Positions 29,024 through 39,281 of a DNA stretch of 51,554 nucleotides are shown piece by piece. Position numbers and translations under genes: made by a program. The stretch is from an uncultured Prochlorococcus sp. (GTDB lineage Bacteria > Cyanobacteriota > Cyanobacteriia > PCC-6307 > Cyanobiaceae), in contig NZ_CABYWZ010000013.1 of NCBI RefSeq assembly GCF_902522795.1, positions 1 through 51,554 of the forward strand, given 5' to 3'. The first letter of the stretch is position 1. Every line of letters starts with the position of its first letter. The notes below the pieces were generated by a model. That model was not told the DNA's origin and did no database searches. It saw nothing but the letters and a program-made list of their open reading frames with translations.

Positions 29024-30358
29024 GTGTTTGATATTAGTAAAGACAACCTTTTAAAGGATTTCATAAAGTTTCCAAAAAAAAATCTCCTTATTATTTTACT
29101 ATTATTAGGCTTTGGGGAATGGTTTGTCAGTGACTTAATTCATTTTGCAGGCGGTTCAATAGGATTTTTTGCGTTGTGTTTGGGGGGATATTTTTACTTA
29201 AAGAATGATAAGCCTAAATTTAATGAGCCAAATAATTTGGATGGTTGGATAAATCTATGTAATGAAGATTTAAATTTTTTTGAAGAACTTGAAGCAACAA
29301 ATGAATTAGAGAAACAGAATTCAAACAGACAAAAAACACTTGAATCGATTCTTAATAGATGTGAAAAAGAAAAAATAAGTTGCATTGGACATAGATATTA
29401 TCAAAGTTGTCAGTCTGTCTTGAAAAATTATTTCAAAGCAGATAAGTTTGACTTTGATTTATTCGAAAAACTTCCTAAATACAATTCTTCTGGAATTATT
29501 CCAAAAGAAGCCTTGAATAGTGATGCAGTTTTGTATTTTATAAACTTGCCTATGTCGGCAAATGATTTTTTGTGGCTGGAAAAGTTTCCTAAAAATATGC
29601 CAATCTGGTTGGTTGCTTTAACTTCCAACGAAATAGAAGCCAAAAATCAGATAGATGACTTAAAGTCTCAAATTTCAAATGACTTTATAAATAAAATTAT
29701 TACTTTTGATGTGAATAGGAATGAAATAACAAATATACCTTTTTCATTAAGGAAGTTTTTCATAAGTCCATCCAAAAATATTGAAAATACAAAAAAAAGG
29801 CTCTTGAAAGAACTTCATGTTGCCTGGCAATCTGAAATTGAAGGGATAAGAAGAATGCAGTTAAAAGGTATACAAAGAAAAAATCAAATTCTTGTCGCGA
29901 CAAGTGTTTTCTTATCTCCTATCCCATCAATTGATGTTATGGCAATGACAGTTCTAAATTCATTAATGATTAAGGAAATTAAGTCTATATGGGGATGTAA
30001 TTGGTCTCCCGAAATTTTAGATAAAGTATCTAAAGAGATTTTAAAGACTGCAATTGCTCAGGGAGTTATTGAATGGAGTGGACAGACTCTAATTGGCATA
30101 ACAAAATTACATGGCCCAAATTGGCTTGTCTCTGGAACATTTCAAGCTGTCAGTGCTGCTTATTTAACAAGAGTAGTATCAAGTTCTTTGGCTGATTTTA
30201 TGGCAATAACAAAAGGTGTAGAAGAACCTGATTTGGATTTTATAAAGAAAAATTCTGAGAAAATTGTTGAAAAAGCTTTTGAAAAAGAAAAAATAAATTG
30301 GAAAGGATTTATTTCTGAGCTTAGAAAACCACTTATGAAACTATCTTTTAGTTCATAA
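29024..30358 (+). CDS. DUF697 / YcjF-like membrane protein
   Basis: A 444-residue protein. The N-terminal part has two hydrophobic helices (about 17-35 and 38-57, NLLIILLLLGFGEWF and GGSIGFFALCLGGYFY) and the C-terminal part carries the DUF697 segment: VATSVFLSPIPSIDVMAMTVLNS, then LIGITKLHGPNWLVSG and TRVVSSSLADFM. In other bacteria DUF697 is found fused to or next to small GTPases, but no P-loop is visible here. Function is unknown. The start is GTG at 29024, chosen because the next ATGs are far downstream. It precedes the metal ABC transporter by 20 bp and may be co-transcribed with it. Confidence 0.8.
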   Translation: MFDISKDNLLKDFIKFPKKNLLIILLLLGFGEWFVSDLIHFAGGSIGFFALCLGGYFYLKNDKPKFNEPNNLDGWINLCNEDLNFFEELEATNELEKQNSNRQKTLESILNRCEKEKISCIGHRYYQSCQSVLKNYFKADKFDFDLFEKLPKYNSSGIIPKEALNSDAVLYFINLPMSANDFLWLEKFPKNMPIWLVALTSNEIEAKNQIDDLKSQISNDFINKIITFDVNRNEITNIPFSLRKFFISPSKNIENTKKRLLKELHVAWQSEIEGIRRMQLKGIQRKNQILVATSVFLSPIPSIDVMAMTVLNSLMIKEIKSIWGCNWSPEILDKVSKEILKTAIAQGVIEWSGQTLIGITKLHGPNWLVSGTFQAVSAAYLTRVVSSSLADFMAITKGVEEPDLDFIKKNSEKIVEKAFEKEKINWKGFISELRKPLMKLSFSS

Positions 30359-30378
30359 TCTAAGGATGAATTTTAAAT

Positions 30379-31278
30379 ATGAGAAAAAATATTCTTTTTT
30401 TAAGTTTGTTACTTCTGCTCTCTCTAGCTTCAGGCTCATGTAAGAAAATATCAAACAAAAATGAAAATAAAGAAGTAATACTGTCAAGTTTCACTGTTTT
30501 GGCGGACATAATTAGCAATGTTGCTAAAGATGAATTTATTGTTAGATCAATAACGAAACCTGGAGTTGAAGTTCATGGCTACCAACCAACTCCAAGCGAT
30601 TTGGTAAATGCCTCCAGTGCGTTTGTTTTTATTGATAATGGATTTGGATTTGAATTATGGGCTGAAAAATTTGTTTCTAATTTAAAAGTTGAAAGAATTA
30701 CTGTCGCGGAAAATTTAGATCCTATTTTTATCAGTGAAGATTTTTATAAAGGGAAACCCAATCCTCATGCCTGGATTTCTCCAAAAAGAGGGATCCTATA
30801 CGTAGATATTCTCGTGGATTCTTTATCAGAATTGAGGCCATCCAAAAGAAAATTATTTGAAGAAAATGGAAAAATTTATAAAGATAAACTCTCTAAAATA
30901 GATAAAGAATTCTCACTTTTTATTAATAACTTAAATAAAGATAGGAGGTATCTAGTAAGTTGTGAAGGTGCTTTTTCATATTTAACAAATGATTATGGTT
31001 TAGAGGAAGTTTATTTATGGCCAGTTAATGCAGAGAGTCAAATTACTCCTAAAAGAATGACAAGAACAATCTCACTAGTTAAAGAAAAAAATGTCCCATC
31101 TGTATTTTGCGAAAGTACTGTAAGTAACGAATCTCAAATGGTTGTTGCAAACGAAACTGGGGCCAATTTTGGAGGAAATCTTTTTGTTGATTCATTATCT
31201 GATAATAGTGGGCCTGCCAGTTCATATATAAAAATGCTTGAGCATAATTTGGATTTGATTAAAAAAGGGCTTTTTTGA
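30379..31278 (+). CDS. mntC: Metal ABC transporter substrate-binding lipoprotein (MntC-like)
   Basis: Periplasmic binding protein of the cluster A-I metal transporters, probably for Mn2+ (less likely Zn2+). A signal peptide with a lipobox-like LASGSC places the anchor at Cys21. The four metal ligands of the family are visible: His66 (VHGYQPTP), His130 (NPHAWISP), Glu196 (SCEGAFSYL) and Asp271 (FVDSLSD). The EGAFSYL and VDSLS wording resembles cyanobacterial MntC more than ZnuA, which usually has a His-rich loop absent here. It has 299 residues and an ATG start. It is followed after 3 bp by the ATPase gene and then the permease. Confidence 0.82.
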   Translation: MRKNILFLSLLLLLSLASGSCKKISNKNENKEVILSSFTVLADIISNVAKDEFIVRSITKPGVEVHGYQPTPSDLVNASSAFVFIDNGFGFELWAEKFVSNLKVERITVAENLDPIFISEDFYKGKPNPHAWISPKRGILYVDILVDSLSELRPSKRKLFEENGKIYKDKLSKIDKEFSLFINNLNKDRRYLVSCEGAFSYLTNDYGLEEVYLWPVNAESQITPKRMTRTISLVKEKNVPSVFCESTVSNESQMVVANETGANFGGNLFVDSLSDNSGPASSYIKMLEHNLDLIKKGLF

Positions 31279-31281
31279 ATT

Positions 31282-32046
31282 ATGGAAAAAATAAATTTTC
31301 AAAACTTTAGGATTGATGCAGAGAATATTTGCGTAGATTACAACGGTAAGGTGGCTTTGTATGATGCCAATTTAAGATTGAAACCAGGTCAGATTTGTGG
31401 GTTAGTAGGGATGAACGGGGCTGGTAAAACAACTTTTTTTAATGCTTTAACTGGTTTTGTAAATATTTCAAAGGGAAAAATTAGAATAAACGGTGAGTCT
31501 GTAAGATCTGCTCAAAAAGATCAGACTATTGCTTATGTTCCTCAAAATGAGGGAATTGATAGTCAATTCCCAATAAGTGTTTGGGATGTAGTGATGATGG
31601 GAAGATATGGTTCGATGAATATTTTTAGGTGTCCTAGAGAGTCTGATGTTCAGGCGGTTAAAGATGCTATTAAGAGAGTTGACCTTACTGATCATTTATC
31701 TACACCTATTGGAAACTTATCTGGAGGTCAGAGAAAACGAACTTTTTTAGCTAGAGCAATTGCGCAAAGAGCGTCAATATTACTTCTTGATGAGCCTTTT
31801 TCAGGTGTTGATATAAGAACTGAGAAACTTATCTCGGAATTATTTATTCAATTTAAAAATGAGGGGAAAACTATTTTATTATCAACCCACGATATGATTC
31901 ATGTACGTGAATTTTGCGATTTGGTTCTTTTAATAAATAAAACTGTTGTAGCTTATGGCGAGACTTCAGAAGTGTTTACCCCTGAAAATATTACAACCAC
32001 TTTTGGAGGCATCTCTCCTGATTTCTTGTTTGGACCCGAATCCTAA
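31282..32046 (+). CDS. mntA: Metal ABC transporter ATPase (MntA-like)
   Basis: Cytoplasmic ATPase of the Mn/Zn transporter. It has 254 residues with all ABC motifs in order: Walker A GMNGAGKTT at about 44-52, the Q-loop in VPQNEGID, the signature NLSGGQRKR near 146, Walker B ASILLLDEPF, and the H-loop LLSTHD. It is a close fit to the MntA/ZnuC group. The ATG start lies 3 bp after the mntC stop; mntB follows after 12 bp. Together these three genes make a complete single-cassette importer whose metal is inferred from the binding protein only. Confidence 0.88.
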   Translation: MEKINFQNFRIDAENICVDYNGKVALYDANLRLKPGQICGLVGMNGAGKTTFFNALTGFVNISKGKIRINGESVRSAQKDQTIAYVPQNEGIDSQFPISVWDVVMMGRYGSMNIFRCPRESDVQAVKDAIKRVDLTDHLSTPIGNLSGGQRKRTFLARAIAQRASILLLDEPFSGVDIRTEKLISELFIQFKNEGKTILLSTHDMIHVREFCDLVLLINKTVVAYGETSEVFTPENITTTFGGISPDFLFGPES

Positions 32047-32058
32047 ATTTAAAATTAT

Positions 32059-32931
32059 ATGGAGCTCTGTTCTTTTTTAACTTTAGATTTATTCATAACA
32101 GATCCTTTAACTCATGAATTTATGAGAAAAGCACTTCTTATGAGTTCATTAGTTGCCGCTGTTTGTGGTTTCCTATCAAGTTATTTAACTCTTAAAGGTT
32201 GGGCTTTAATGGGAGATGCAGTGTCACATTCAGTAATGCCTGGTGTTGTGGTTGCTTATGCATTAGGTCTTCCGTTCTCATTAGGGGCATTTATTTTCGG
32301 AGTTGGTTCTGTAGCATTGATAGGGTTTATTAAGCAGAAATCTAGAGTTAAGGAAGATACTGTTATTGGGTTGGTATTTACTGGATTTTTCGCTCTTGGA
32401 ATCGTATTGGTTTCTAAGATTAAAAGTAATATTGATCTGCACTCCATTCTTTTTGGTAGTCCATTAGGTATATCACTTTCAGATGTAAAACAAACTATAT
32501 TCATTTCTTTATTAGTAGTAATCCTTTTATCAATTTTTAGAAAAGATCTAATGCTCTATTGTTTTGATCCTAGGCATGCAAAAACAGTTGGGATTAACGT
32601 ATTTTTTCTTCATTATTTACTCCTGACATGCTTATCTTTGGCAGCTGTTGTGGGCTTGCAGTCTGTTGGAATTATTTTGGTAGTTGCGATGTTGATTACA
32701 CCAGGGGCTACAGCATATTTACTTACGGATAAGTTTGATAATATGACAGTAATTTCAGTATTAAGTGCAATTATCTCAAGCCTAATAGGAATCTATGTTA
32801 GTTTTTGGTTTGATCTTGAAACAGGTGGATCAATTGTCTTGGCACAAACCTTTATATTTTTGTTTGCTTTTTTATTCGCTCCAAGATACGGAATATTTAA
32901 GTTAAAGAAATTATTTGCTGGGTATAAATGA
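32059..32931 (+). CDS. mntB: Metal ABC transporter permease (MntB-like)
   Basis: A 290-residue inner-membrane permease of the ABC-3 family. About eight hydrophobic helices are visible. Conserved phrases include LKGWALMGDAVSHSVMPGVV with the family's GDA.SH motif at about 51-61 and DLETGGSIVLAQTFIFL near the end, with LLLTCLSLAAVVGLQSVGIILVVAMLITPGATAYLL in between (written here only as a location, about residues 192-225). The ATG start lies 12 bp after mntA. The stop overlaps the ATG of the following DUF4336 gene (ATGA), so that gene is probably translated along with the transporter. Confidence 0.87.
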   Translation: MELCSFLTLDLFITDPLTHEFMRKALLMSSLVAAVCGFLSSYLTLKGWALMGDAVSHSVMPGVVVAYALGLPFSLGAFIFGVGSVALIGFIKQKSRVKEDTVIGLVFTGFFALGIVLVSKIKSNIDLHSILFGSPLGISLSDVKQTIFISLLVVILLSIFRKDLMLYCFDPRHAKTVGINVFFLHYLLLTCLSLAAVVGLQSVGIILVVAMLITPGATAYLLTDKFDNMTVISVLSAIISSLIGIYVSFWFDLETGGSIVLAQTFIFLFAFLFAPRYGIFKLKKLFAGYK

Positions 32932-34100
32932 CAGTGGTGGAAGAAACTTTAAATAAAAAGTGGAATTGGTGGCCATTATTTCCCTTATATCCTTATGGAA
33001 AAAAGAAAACAATTTTAAAAGAATTAATTCCTAATGAAATATGGTCCTTAGAACAAATACAGGGACTTTATTATGTTGCGGTTCCAATAAGAATGACGGT
33101 AATAAAGGTTGATAATGGATTGATGCTAATAAATCCACTTCCTCCGACAAAAGAATTAATAAAAGAGTTAGAAAAATTAATTGCGATTCACGGCAAAGTT
33201 AAAACAATAATTCTACCGAGTGCTTCTGGACTAGAACATAAAATCGGACTGCCAGCTCTTTCAAGAATATTTAAAGATGCAGAAATTTGGCTTTGTCCTG
33301 GACAATGGAGCTTCCCCATTAATCTACCACTAGATTTTTTAGGAATCCCATCAAAAAGATCAAGAATATTGTTTGAGGAGGGTACTCCATATACAAACTA
33401 CTTTAAATGGTCTTCATTAGGCCCACTGAATTTGGGACTTGGAAGATATCAGGAGATAAGCTGTTTCCATTTTCCTACAAAAACTCTTCATGTAACAGAC
33501 GCAATAGTTGGAATAGACTCCACACCACCTGAGATATTTAATTTTGATCCAACTCCACTTCTTTTTCATTCTAGAGAGAGAGGAGATGAACCTTTGATTG
33601 ACTCCATCGAACAAAGAAAAAAAGGGTGGAAAAGGTTAGTCTTATTTTCTTCTTTTTTGAAACCAGGTAAATTAAATATCCCATCTTTAAAAAAAATATT
33701 TAAGTATTCATTCAAAAAAGAACTTAGAAATTGGAGATCTCATTTCGGTATTTATCCCTTTTTATGGGACGAAGATTGGGAATCTTCTCTTGTTGAAATA
33801 ATGGGTAAAGATACTCCTAAGATTCAAATTGCACCAGTTTTACAAAAATTAATTTTTCCGCGTTCAAAGGAAGTTTTACTTAAATGGTTAGAAAATATTA
33901 AGTCTTTTGAAGATATGGAATATTTAATTCCAGCTCATTTTACGGCACCAATAAAATTTACGATAGAAGATTGTCAAAAATTAATTAATGAAATAAATTC
34001 CCAAAAGTGGGACAAACTTCCTGAGGATAATAAATTTTTGATGGGTTTATATAAAAAGTTGTTTGAACTAGGAATAATTCCTGAAGAAGTAAATCTTTAA
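32928..34100 (+). CDS. DUF4336 protein coupled to the metal transporter
   Basis: A 390-residue protein of the DUF4336 family. The N-terminal half (about 45-220) reads like a metallo-beta-lactamase-type fold: GLYYVAVPIRMTVIKVDNG, then LINPLPPTKEL and IILPSASGLEHKIGLPAL, where the metal motif HxHxDH would be expected but is mostly lost. A C-terminal half of about 170 residues, rich in Lys and Trp, is family-specific (WRSHFGIYPFLWDEDWESSL, LIPAHFTAPIKF). The ATG start overlaps the mntB stop by 4 bp (ATGA). No activity is known. It is convergent with the DUF760 gene with a 6-bp gap. Confidence 0.8.
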   Translation: MTVVEETLNKKWNWWPLFPLYPYGKKKTILKELIPNEIWSLEQIQGLYYVAVPIRMTVIKVDNGLMLINPLPPTKELIKELEKLIAIHGKVKTIILPSASGLEHKIGLPALSRIFKDAEIWLCPGQWSFPINLPLDFLGIPSKRSRILFEEGTPYTNYFKWSSLGPLNLGLGRYQEISCFHFPTKTLHVTDAIVGIDSTPPEIFNFDPTPLLFHSRERGDEPLIDSIEQRKKGWKRLVLFSSFLKPGKLNIPSLKKIFKYSFKKELRNWRSHFGIYPFLWDEDWESSLVEIMGKDTPKIQIAPVLQKLIFPRSKEVLLKWLENIKSFEDMEYLIPAHFTAPIKFTIEDCQKLINEINSQKWDKLPEDNKFLMGLYKKLFELGIIPEEVNL

Positions 34101-34106
34101 AAACAA

Positions 34107-34442
34107 TTATTCTTCAATAGACATGTTCTCATCATTTTTAAGAGTTTGTTCCAGTTCTTTTCTTTGCTCCATTTGTCTTAAGAAATATCCTGTCATCATT
34201 GCAGAAGATAATAAATTAGCAATGTTGTCTTTTGAAGATGTTATTTTTACATCAAATTGATCTGATGGAAGCATTCCAAGAAGACCTTGAACATTATGTC
34301 TAATAATTTCTTGAATATCTTCACTAGCTGATTTTGCTACTCTTTGCAAAACTTCTGGAGATTGTTTTTGTAAATATTGGATTAAATCATTCTCATCGTT
34401 TGGATCATTATTTTCAGTAGCAAGAAATTCTGGATTAAACAT
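34107..34442 (-). CDS. DUF760 protein
   Basis: A 111-residue, alpha-helical soluble protein of the DUF760 family found in cyanobacteria and chloroplasts. The characteristic part is YLQKQSPEVLQRVAKSASED followed by IIRHNVQGLLGMLPSDQFDV and TSSKDNIANLLSSAMMTGYFLR, about residues 22-92. The ends are acidic. No catalytic motif is seen and the function is unknown. The start is ATG. It lies 45 bp downstream of lepB on the same strand, and its stop is 6 bp from the convergent DUF4336 gene. Confidence 0.85.
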   Translation of the reverse strand: MFNPEFLATENNDPNDENDLIQYLQKQSPEVLQRVAKSASEDIQEIIRHNVQGLLGMLPSDQFDVKITSSKDNIANLLSSAMMTGYFLRQMEQRKELEQTLKNDENMSIEE

Positions 34443-34487
34443 TTCTACAACTTCAAGATATAAAAACCTTACAACATCACGTACCCA

Positions 34488-35072
34488 TTAATCTAAATTA
34501 TTAAGGGCAGGGAACCGAATAGGTCCAATTTTATTAAATGGCCAATATCTAAAAATAGCTTTACCAATAACCTTTTCATAGGGTAAAAATCCCCAAATAT
34601 GTGAATCCATACTGTTATTTCTATTATCTCCCATCACCCATAATGACTCTTCTGGGACAATAAAAGGCCCTATAGAATAATTAATATTTTTGTCAAAAAC
34701 GTAATTTTTTTGAGCGACATCATTTAAGTAAAGGTTACCGTCTCTTACTTCTACTTTGTCTCCAGGTATTCCAATTACTCTTTTTATTAGTGCAGTATCT
34801 GCTTCATAACCAGCATTAATTAATTGTTCCGGAACGTTAAAAACGACTATTTTATTTTTTAATTTTGAAAGATTTGATTTGGATGTGATTTTGGGTGTAA
34901 TTTTTTCAACAAGAATTTTATCTTGTATTTGAAGAGTTGGAAGCATTGAACCGGATGGGATCCATCTTGGCTCTATAACCTGCCATCGTATAATTAAAGC
35001 TATAGATATCCAGATTAAAAGATTTTTTAAATCCTTTAGTATTGAATTTCTTTTTTCTTGAGTTGTAGACAT
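34488..35072 (-). CDS. lepB: Signal peptidase I
   Basis: Membrane serine protease that removes signal peptides from exported proteins. It has 194 residues, a short single-anchor type typical of cyanobacteria. The N-terminal transmembrane helix is about 17-31. The catalytic serine is Ser42 in IPSGSMLPTL, and the catalytic lysine is Lys97 in ALIKRVIGIPGD. The MGDNRNNSMDSHIWG box and late GKAIFRYWPF confirm the family. The start is ATG. It is divergent from menD with a 50-bp gap. Confidence 0.97.
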   Translation of the reverse strand: MSTTQEKRNSILKDLKNLLIWISIALIIRWQVIEPRWIPSGSMLPTLQIQDKILVEKITPKITSKSNLSKLKNKIVVFNVPEQLINAGYEADTALIKRVIGIPGDKVEVRDGNLYLNDVAQKNYVFDKNINYSIGPFIVPEESLWVMGDNRNNSMDSHIWGFLPYEKVIGKAIFRYWPFNKIGPIRFPALNNLD

Positions 35073-35089
35073 GTTTTATTTAATTCAGT

Positions 35090-35095
35090 TATAAA
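35090..35095 (+). promoter_or_regulatory. Possible -10 box of menD
   Basis: TATAAA at 35090-35095 lies 28 bp upstream of the menD ATG in the 50-bp gap shared with divergent lepB. It could act as a -10 element giving a leader of about 20 nt. No clear -35 is visible. The reverse strand of the same block reads TATAAC and might serve lepB. Confidence 0.3.
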
Positions 35096-35122
35096 GAAAA
35101 TCCCAAAGCATTTATATAAATT

Positions 35123-36886
35123 ATGACATCTTCTATTGAATGCAAAAATTTTCTTAGAAGTTTACAACTTTTGAATCTCTTAATAAAAATAGGAGTTCAA
35201 AATTTAATACTATGTCCAGGTAGTAGATCAGCACCCCTAGCGATAGCTGCTGGAGAATTAAATAAATTAGGACTGGTAAATATCTTTAATTCAATAGATG
35301 AGAGATCTGCGGGATTTCACTCTCTTGGGATTTCTGCTGCATCAGGTAATCTTTCTTTAGTTATTACCACTTCTGGGACTGCTGTAAGTAACTTATTGCC
35401 AGCGGCAGTTGAGGCAGATCGATCTTGTAAAGGTATTATATTTCTTACTGCTGATAGACCATTAAGATTAAAAGAATGTGGTGCTAATCAAACAGTAAAT
35501 CAGGAAGATTTTTTGAGTTCAGTCTGCAGAAGGGTTTTAAGTACAAATCTAAATGGACTTCATGAATCACAAGAAAATGAAATCTTGAATTTAGTTCGAA
35601 TTACTGAGAAAGAAATATCAACCTTTCCTGGTCCTATTCATTTAAATATTCCTATTGATAAGCCTTTAGATATTTCATTTTTGAATAAAAAAATTGTTTT
35701 AGAGGTTTTTGAGAGAATTTATTTAAAGAAAAAATATAAATTTCAGAAATTTGTAAAAAAGTCTGATAAAAATAAATTCTTAGAAATTTCGAAAAGTTTA
35801 AATTTAAATGAATCCGGTATTATTTTGGTCGGTCCCTATCAAGGCTCCATAAATGATTTAACTTCTTTCAATAAATCTTTAGAAAGATTACAAGAAATTA
35901 CTGGTTGGCCAGTATTTGCTGATCCTGTTTCTGGAGTTTATTCTGATTTGAGAGGATTAGTTGTGAATTGGGAATTAGTTTTAAGAAAAAATAAAAATTC
36001 AATAAATTGTCATCAACTTTTGAGGCTTGGTCCTATGTCATCCTCAATTGATTTGGAGAAGTTTTTAATAAATTTCGAAGGGATACAAATTCTTATAAAA
36101 GAAAAAAACTTTAGAAAATTGGACCCTGTAAAAAAATCATTTGAATATGATTTTGGGCTATCAAACTTTACTGCATTATTGTTAGAAGAATTATCTATAA
36201 AAGAGAAAAACAAAAAGGCTCTTACTTCGATGGCTCAAGATCTAATAGAGGAAGGAGAGAAGATTAAGGAAATTTTAAAAGAGAAAATTACTCAAGATAA
36301 TCAAATTACTGAGTATATGCTTGCAAATCTTGTTCCAAAACTTTGGCCAGCTGAAAATCCTATAATGCTCTCCGCTAGTAGCCCTATTAGAGATTGGCTT
36401 ACATTTTCTGAGAATGGGACTTTAACAAGAAATTGTTTCAGCTTTAGGGGAGCTTCTGGCATAGACGGTACTTTATCTCTTGCATTAGGAATTTCTAGAA
36501 TTAAAAATCCTCTACTTCTTGTAACTGGAGATTTGGCTTTTATTCATGATATAAACGGTTGGCTGATTGAAAATTCAATCGACATGAATTTAACAATCCT
36601 TCTGATAAATAATAATGGTGGAAATATATTTAATCGTATTTATGGAGAAAATTTAAAAGAAGATGAATTAAAAAAACTCTTTCTCATGCCAAAAGAAATA
36701 AACTGGCCAAAACTCGCAGAGGGTTATCGAGTAAACTTTAAAAGTGTGGCAAATTTTAAAAAATTACGAGAGGCATTCGATTGGAGCATTTCTATCCAGA
36801 AATCTGTAATAATTAAAATTGATATTGATCCAAAAAATGAAATTTGTGAAAAAAATGCCCTGCTAGAAAAAATAATTGGCAGTTAA
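35123..36886 (+). CDS. menD: SEPHCHC synthase (menD)
   Basis: Thiamine-diphosphate enzyme joining isochorismate and 2-oxoglutarate, the first committed step to the naphthoquinone ring; in cyanobacteria it serves phylloquinone for photosystem I. It has 587 residues. The N-terminal [17 protein letters not shown] motif reads [16 protein letters not shown] at about 32-47, with the catalytic Glu in [31 protein letters not shown] and [19 protein letters not shown] follow. The ThDP/Mg motif is [14 protein letters not shown] with [11 protein letters not shown] near residues 468-515. The start is ATG. menB follows after 35 bp. Confidence 0.97.
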   Translation: MTSSIECKNFLRSLQLLNLLIKIGVQNLILCPGSRSAPLAIAAGELNKLGLVNIFNSIDERSAGFHSLGISAASGNLSLVITTSGTAVSNLLPAAVEADRSCKGIIFLTADRPLRLKECGANQTVNQEDFLSSVCRRVLSTNLNGLHESQENEILNLVRITEKEISTFPGPIHLNIPIDKPLDISFLNKKIVLEVFERIYLKKKYKFQKFVKKSDKNKFLEISKSLNLNESGIILVGPYQGSINDLTSFNKSLERLQEITGWPVFADPVSGVYSDLRGLVVNWELVLRKNKNSINCHQLLRLGPMSSSIDLEKFLINFEGIQILIKEKNFRKLDPVKKSFEYDFGLSNFTALLLEELSIKEKNKKALTSMAQDLIEEGEKIKEILKEKITQDNQITEYMLANLVPKLWPAENPIMLSASSPIRDWLTFSENGTLTRNCFSFRGASGIDGTLSLALGISRIKNPLLLVTGDLAFIHDINGWLIENSIDMNLTILLINNNGGNIFNRIYGENLKEDELKKLFLMPKEINWPKLAEGYRVNFKSVANFKKLREAFDWSISIQKSVIIKIDIDPKNEICEKNALLEKIIGS

Positions 36887-36921
36887 TTTTATCATTTTCT
36901 ATCTCTAAATAATTATGTTTC

Positions 36922-37779
36922 ATGAAAGTATTACCTGGTAAAACAACTTTAAATTGGTCAGAATGCATATCTTATGAGGATATATTGTTTCACAAATCAG
37001 ATGAGGGAATTGCGAGAATCGCAATTAATCGGCCTGAAAAAAGAAATGCATTTAGGCCACAAACTGTAGATGAACTCATTGATGCATTTAACATAGTAAG
37101 AAATGATGAAACTATTGGCGTAGTTCTCTTTACAGGTGCGGGCCCTGACAAGAAAGGTATTTATTCTTTTTGCTCTGGAGGTGATCAGAGTGTAAGGGGT
37201 AAAAATGGGTATAAAAATGATGAAGGGAAGCAGAGATTAAATGTACTTGAACTTCAAAGATTAATAAGAAGTTTGCCTAAAGTGGTTATTGCCCTAGTTC
37301 CCGGTTTTGCAATTGGAGGAGGACAGGTACTTCATTTAATTTGTGATCTCAGTATCGCCTCTGAAAATGCAATATTTGGTCAAACAGGCCCAAGAGTTGG
37401 TAGTTTTGATGCCGGTTTTGGATCTAGTTATTTAGCAAGGCTTGTTGGTCAAAGAAAAGCAAAAGAAATTTGGTTTTTATGTAGAAAATATAATTCCAAG
37501 GAAGCTCTTGAGATGGGCTTGATAAATGCAATTACAAAGATTGAAGAATTAGAAGCTGAGGGTGTAATCTGGGCAAGAGAGATTTTACGAAATAGTCCAA
37601 CTGCTATTCGTATTCTTAAAGCTTCATTCAATGCGGAGAATGATGGGATTGCGGGTATTCAGGAATTATCTGGATATGCAACTCAATTATTCTATTCAAC
37701 TGAAGAAGCCCAAGAAGGGAGAGATGCCTTTCTTGAAAAGCGTCCACCAGACTTCTCTGAATATAAGTGGACACCCTAG
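36922..37779 (+). CDS. menB: 1,4-dihydroxy-2-naphthoyl-CoA synthase
   Basis: Crotonase-fold enzyme closing the second ring from o-succinylbenzoyl-CoA in phylloquinone synthesis. At 285 residues it is standard length. The features are [23 protein letters not shown] near residue 35, [11 protein letters not shown] for the oxyanion/active-site loop, [22 protein letters not shown] at about 129-150, and [18 protein letters not shown] with the active-site Ser/Asp. The C-terminal [11 protein letters not shown] is diagnostic for MenB. The start is ATG. It follows menD by 35 bp, so both phylloquinone genes may be co-transcribed. Confidence 0.98.
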   Translation: MKVLPGKTTLNWSECISYEDILFHKSDEGIARIAINRPEKRNAFRPQTVDELIDAFNIVRNDETIGVVLFTGAGPDKKGIYSFCSGGDQSVRGKNGYKNDEGKQRLNVLELQRLIRSLPKVVIALVPGFAIGGGQVLHLICDLSIASENAIFGQTGPRVGSFDAGFGSSYLARLVGQRKAKEIWFLCRKYNSKEALEMGLINAITKIEELEAEGVIWAREILRNSPTAIRILKASFNAENDGIAGIQELSGYATQLFYSTEEAQEGRDAFLEKRPPDFSEYKWTP

Positions 37780-37816
37780 TTTATTTCTGAAAAGAACTTT
37801 TTTTAAATAATTATCA

Positions 37817-39274
37817 ATGAGAATTCTTCTTGCCGCTGCCGAATGTGCTCCAATGATCAAAGTTGGAGGTATGGGAGATGTGGTTGGTTCGTTGCCTCCA
37901 TCTTTGATAAAACTTGGTCACGATGTAAGGGTAATAATTCCAGGATATGGAAAATTGTGGAGTCTTTTAGAGGTTTCGAATGAACCAGTCTTTAGAGCAA
38001 ATACAATGGGCAATGATTTTGCGGTATATGAAGCAAAACATCCAATTCATAATTATGTGATTTACCTAGTGGGTCATCCAACATTTGACTCTGACCAAAT
38101 ATATGGAGGCGAAAATGAGGATTGGCGCTTTACATTTTTTGCTAGTGCCACTGCAGAATTTGCCTGGAATTGTTGGAAACCTCAAGTTCTCCATTGCCAT
38201 GATTGGCACACTGGAATGATTCCTGTATGGATGCATCAGGACCCCGAAATTAGTACTGTCTTCACAATTCATAATTTAAAATACCAAGGCCCTTGGAGGT
38301 GGAAACTTGAAAAAATAACTTGGTGTCCTTGGTATATGCATGGAGACCACACGATGGCTGCGGCAATGTTATACGCAGATAGGGTCAATGCTGTGTCTCC
38401 GACTTATGCTGATGAGATTAAAACCCATGAATACGGGGAAAGCCTCGAAGGATTACTCAATTACATTTCAGGTAAATTAAGGGGGATTCTTAATGGCATA
38501 GATCTTGATGAGTGGAATCCAGCCAAAGATCCAGTTTTGCCTGCAAAATTCAGTATTAAGAATTTAGAAAATAGGATAGAAAATAAAAAAATTCTGCAAA
38601 GAGAAATGGGTCTCGAAGTTAATTCTAAAAAATATCTTTTAGGTATGGTCAGTAGGTTAGTTGATCAGAAAGGTGTTGACTTACTTTTACAAGTTTCAAG
38701 AAGATTATTAGCCTATACAGATTCTCAAATTGCTGTTTTAGGTACTGGAGATAGATATTTAGAGTCTGGATTATGGCAACTGGCATTAGATTACCCAGGA
38801 AGATTCTCAGTATTTCTTACCTATGATGATTCTTTATCAAGGCTTATCTATGGTGGCTCAGATGCATTCTTAATGCCAAGTAGATTTGAACCATGTGGTA
38901 TTAGTCAACTACTGGCTATGAGATATGGCTCTATTCCAATAGTAAGGCGAGTTGGAGGTTTAGTTGATACAGTTTTACCTCATGACCCAGAAAATAATAA
39001 TGGTACGGGATTTTGCTTTGATCGCTTTGAACCTATAGATTTCTATACTTCTTTAGTAAGGTCATGGGAAGCTTTTAGGCATAAAGATAGTTGGGAATTA
39101 CTGCAAAAAAGAGCCATGAGCCAGGAGTTTAGTTGGCAAAGATCAGCTCTTGAATACGAGGTTATGTATAAGGATGTTTGCGGAATAAAAGAACCATCGC
39201 CAGATGTTGCTGAAGTTGAAAAATTTTCTTACGGACAATCAGCTGATCCATCTTTAAAAAAAAATATGACTTAA
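37817..39274 (+). CDS. glgA: Glycogen synthase (ADP-glucose type)
   Basis: GT5 glycosyltransferase elongating glycogen from ADP-glucose. It has 485 residues. The nucleotide-sugar loop is [13 protein letters not shown] at about 16-28 (the usual KxGGL reads KVGGM). [11 protein letters not shown] and [10 protein letters not shown] follow in the N-terminal domain. The C-terminal domain has [14 protein letters not shown] and the catalytic Glu in [13 protein letters not shown], about residues 353-365. The start is ATG. menB ends 37 bp upstream and murF begins about 7 bp downstream. The 3' end has a run of nine A bases. Confidence 0.98.
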   Translation: MRILLAAAECAPMIKVGGMGDVVGSLPPSLIKLGHDVRVIIPGYGKLWSLLEVSNEPVFRANTMGNDFAVYEAKHPIHNYVIYLVGHPTFDSDQIYGGENEDWRFTFFASATAEFAWNCWKPQVLHCHDWHTGMIPVWMHQDPEISTVFTIHNLKYQGPWRWKLEKITWCPWYMHGDHTMAAAMLYADRVNAVSPTYADEIKTHEYGESLEGLLNYISGKLRGILNGIDLDEWNPAKDPVLPAKFSIKNLENRIENKKILQREMGLEVNSKKYLLGMVSRLVDQKGVDLLLQVSRRLLAYTDSQIAVLGTGDRYLESGLWQLALDYPGRFSVFLTYDDSLSRLIYGGSDAFLMPSRFEPCGISQLLAMRYGSIPIVRRVGGLVDTVLPHDPENNNGTGFCFDRFEPIDFYTSLVRSWEAFRHKDSWELLQKRAMSQEFSWQRSALEYEVMYKDVCGIKEPSPDVAEVEKFSYGQSADPSLKKNMT

Positions 39275-39281
39275 TTTTTTG

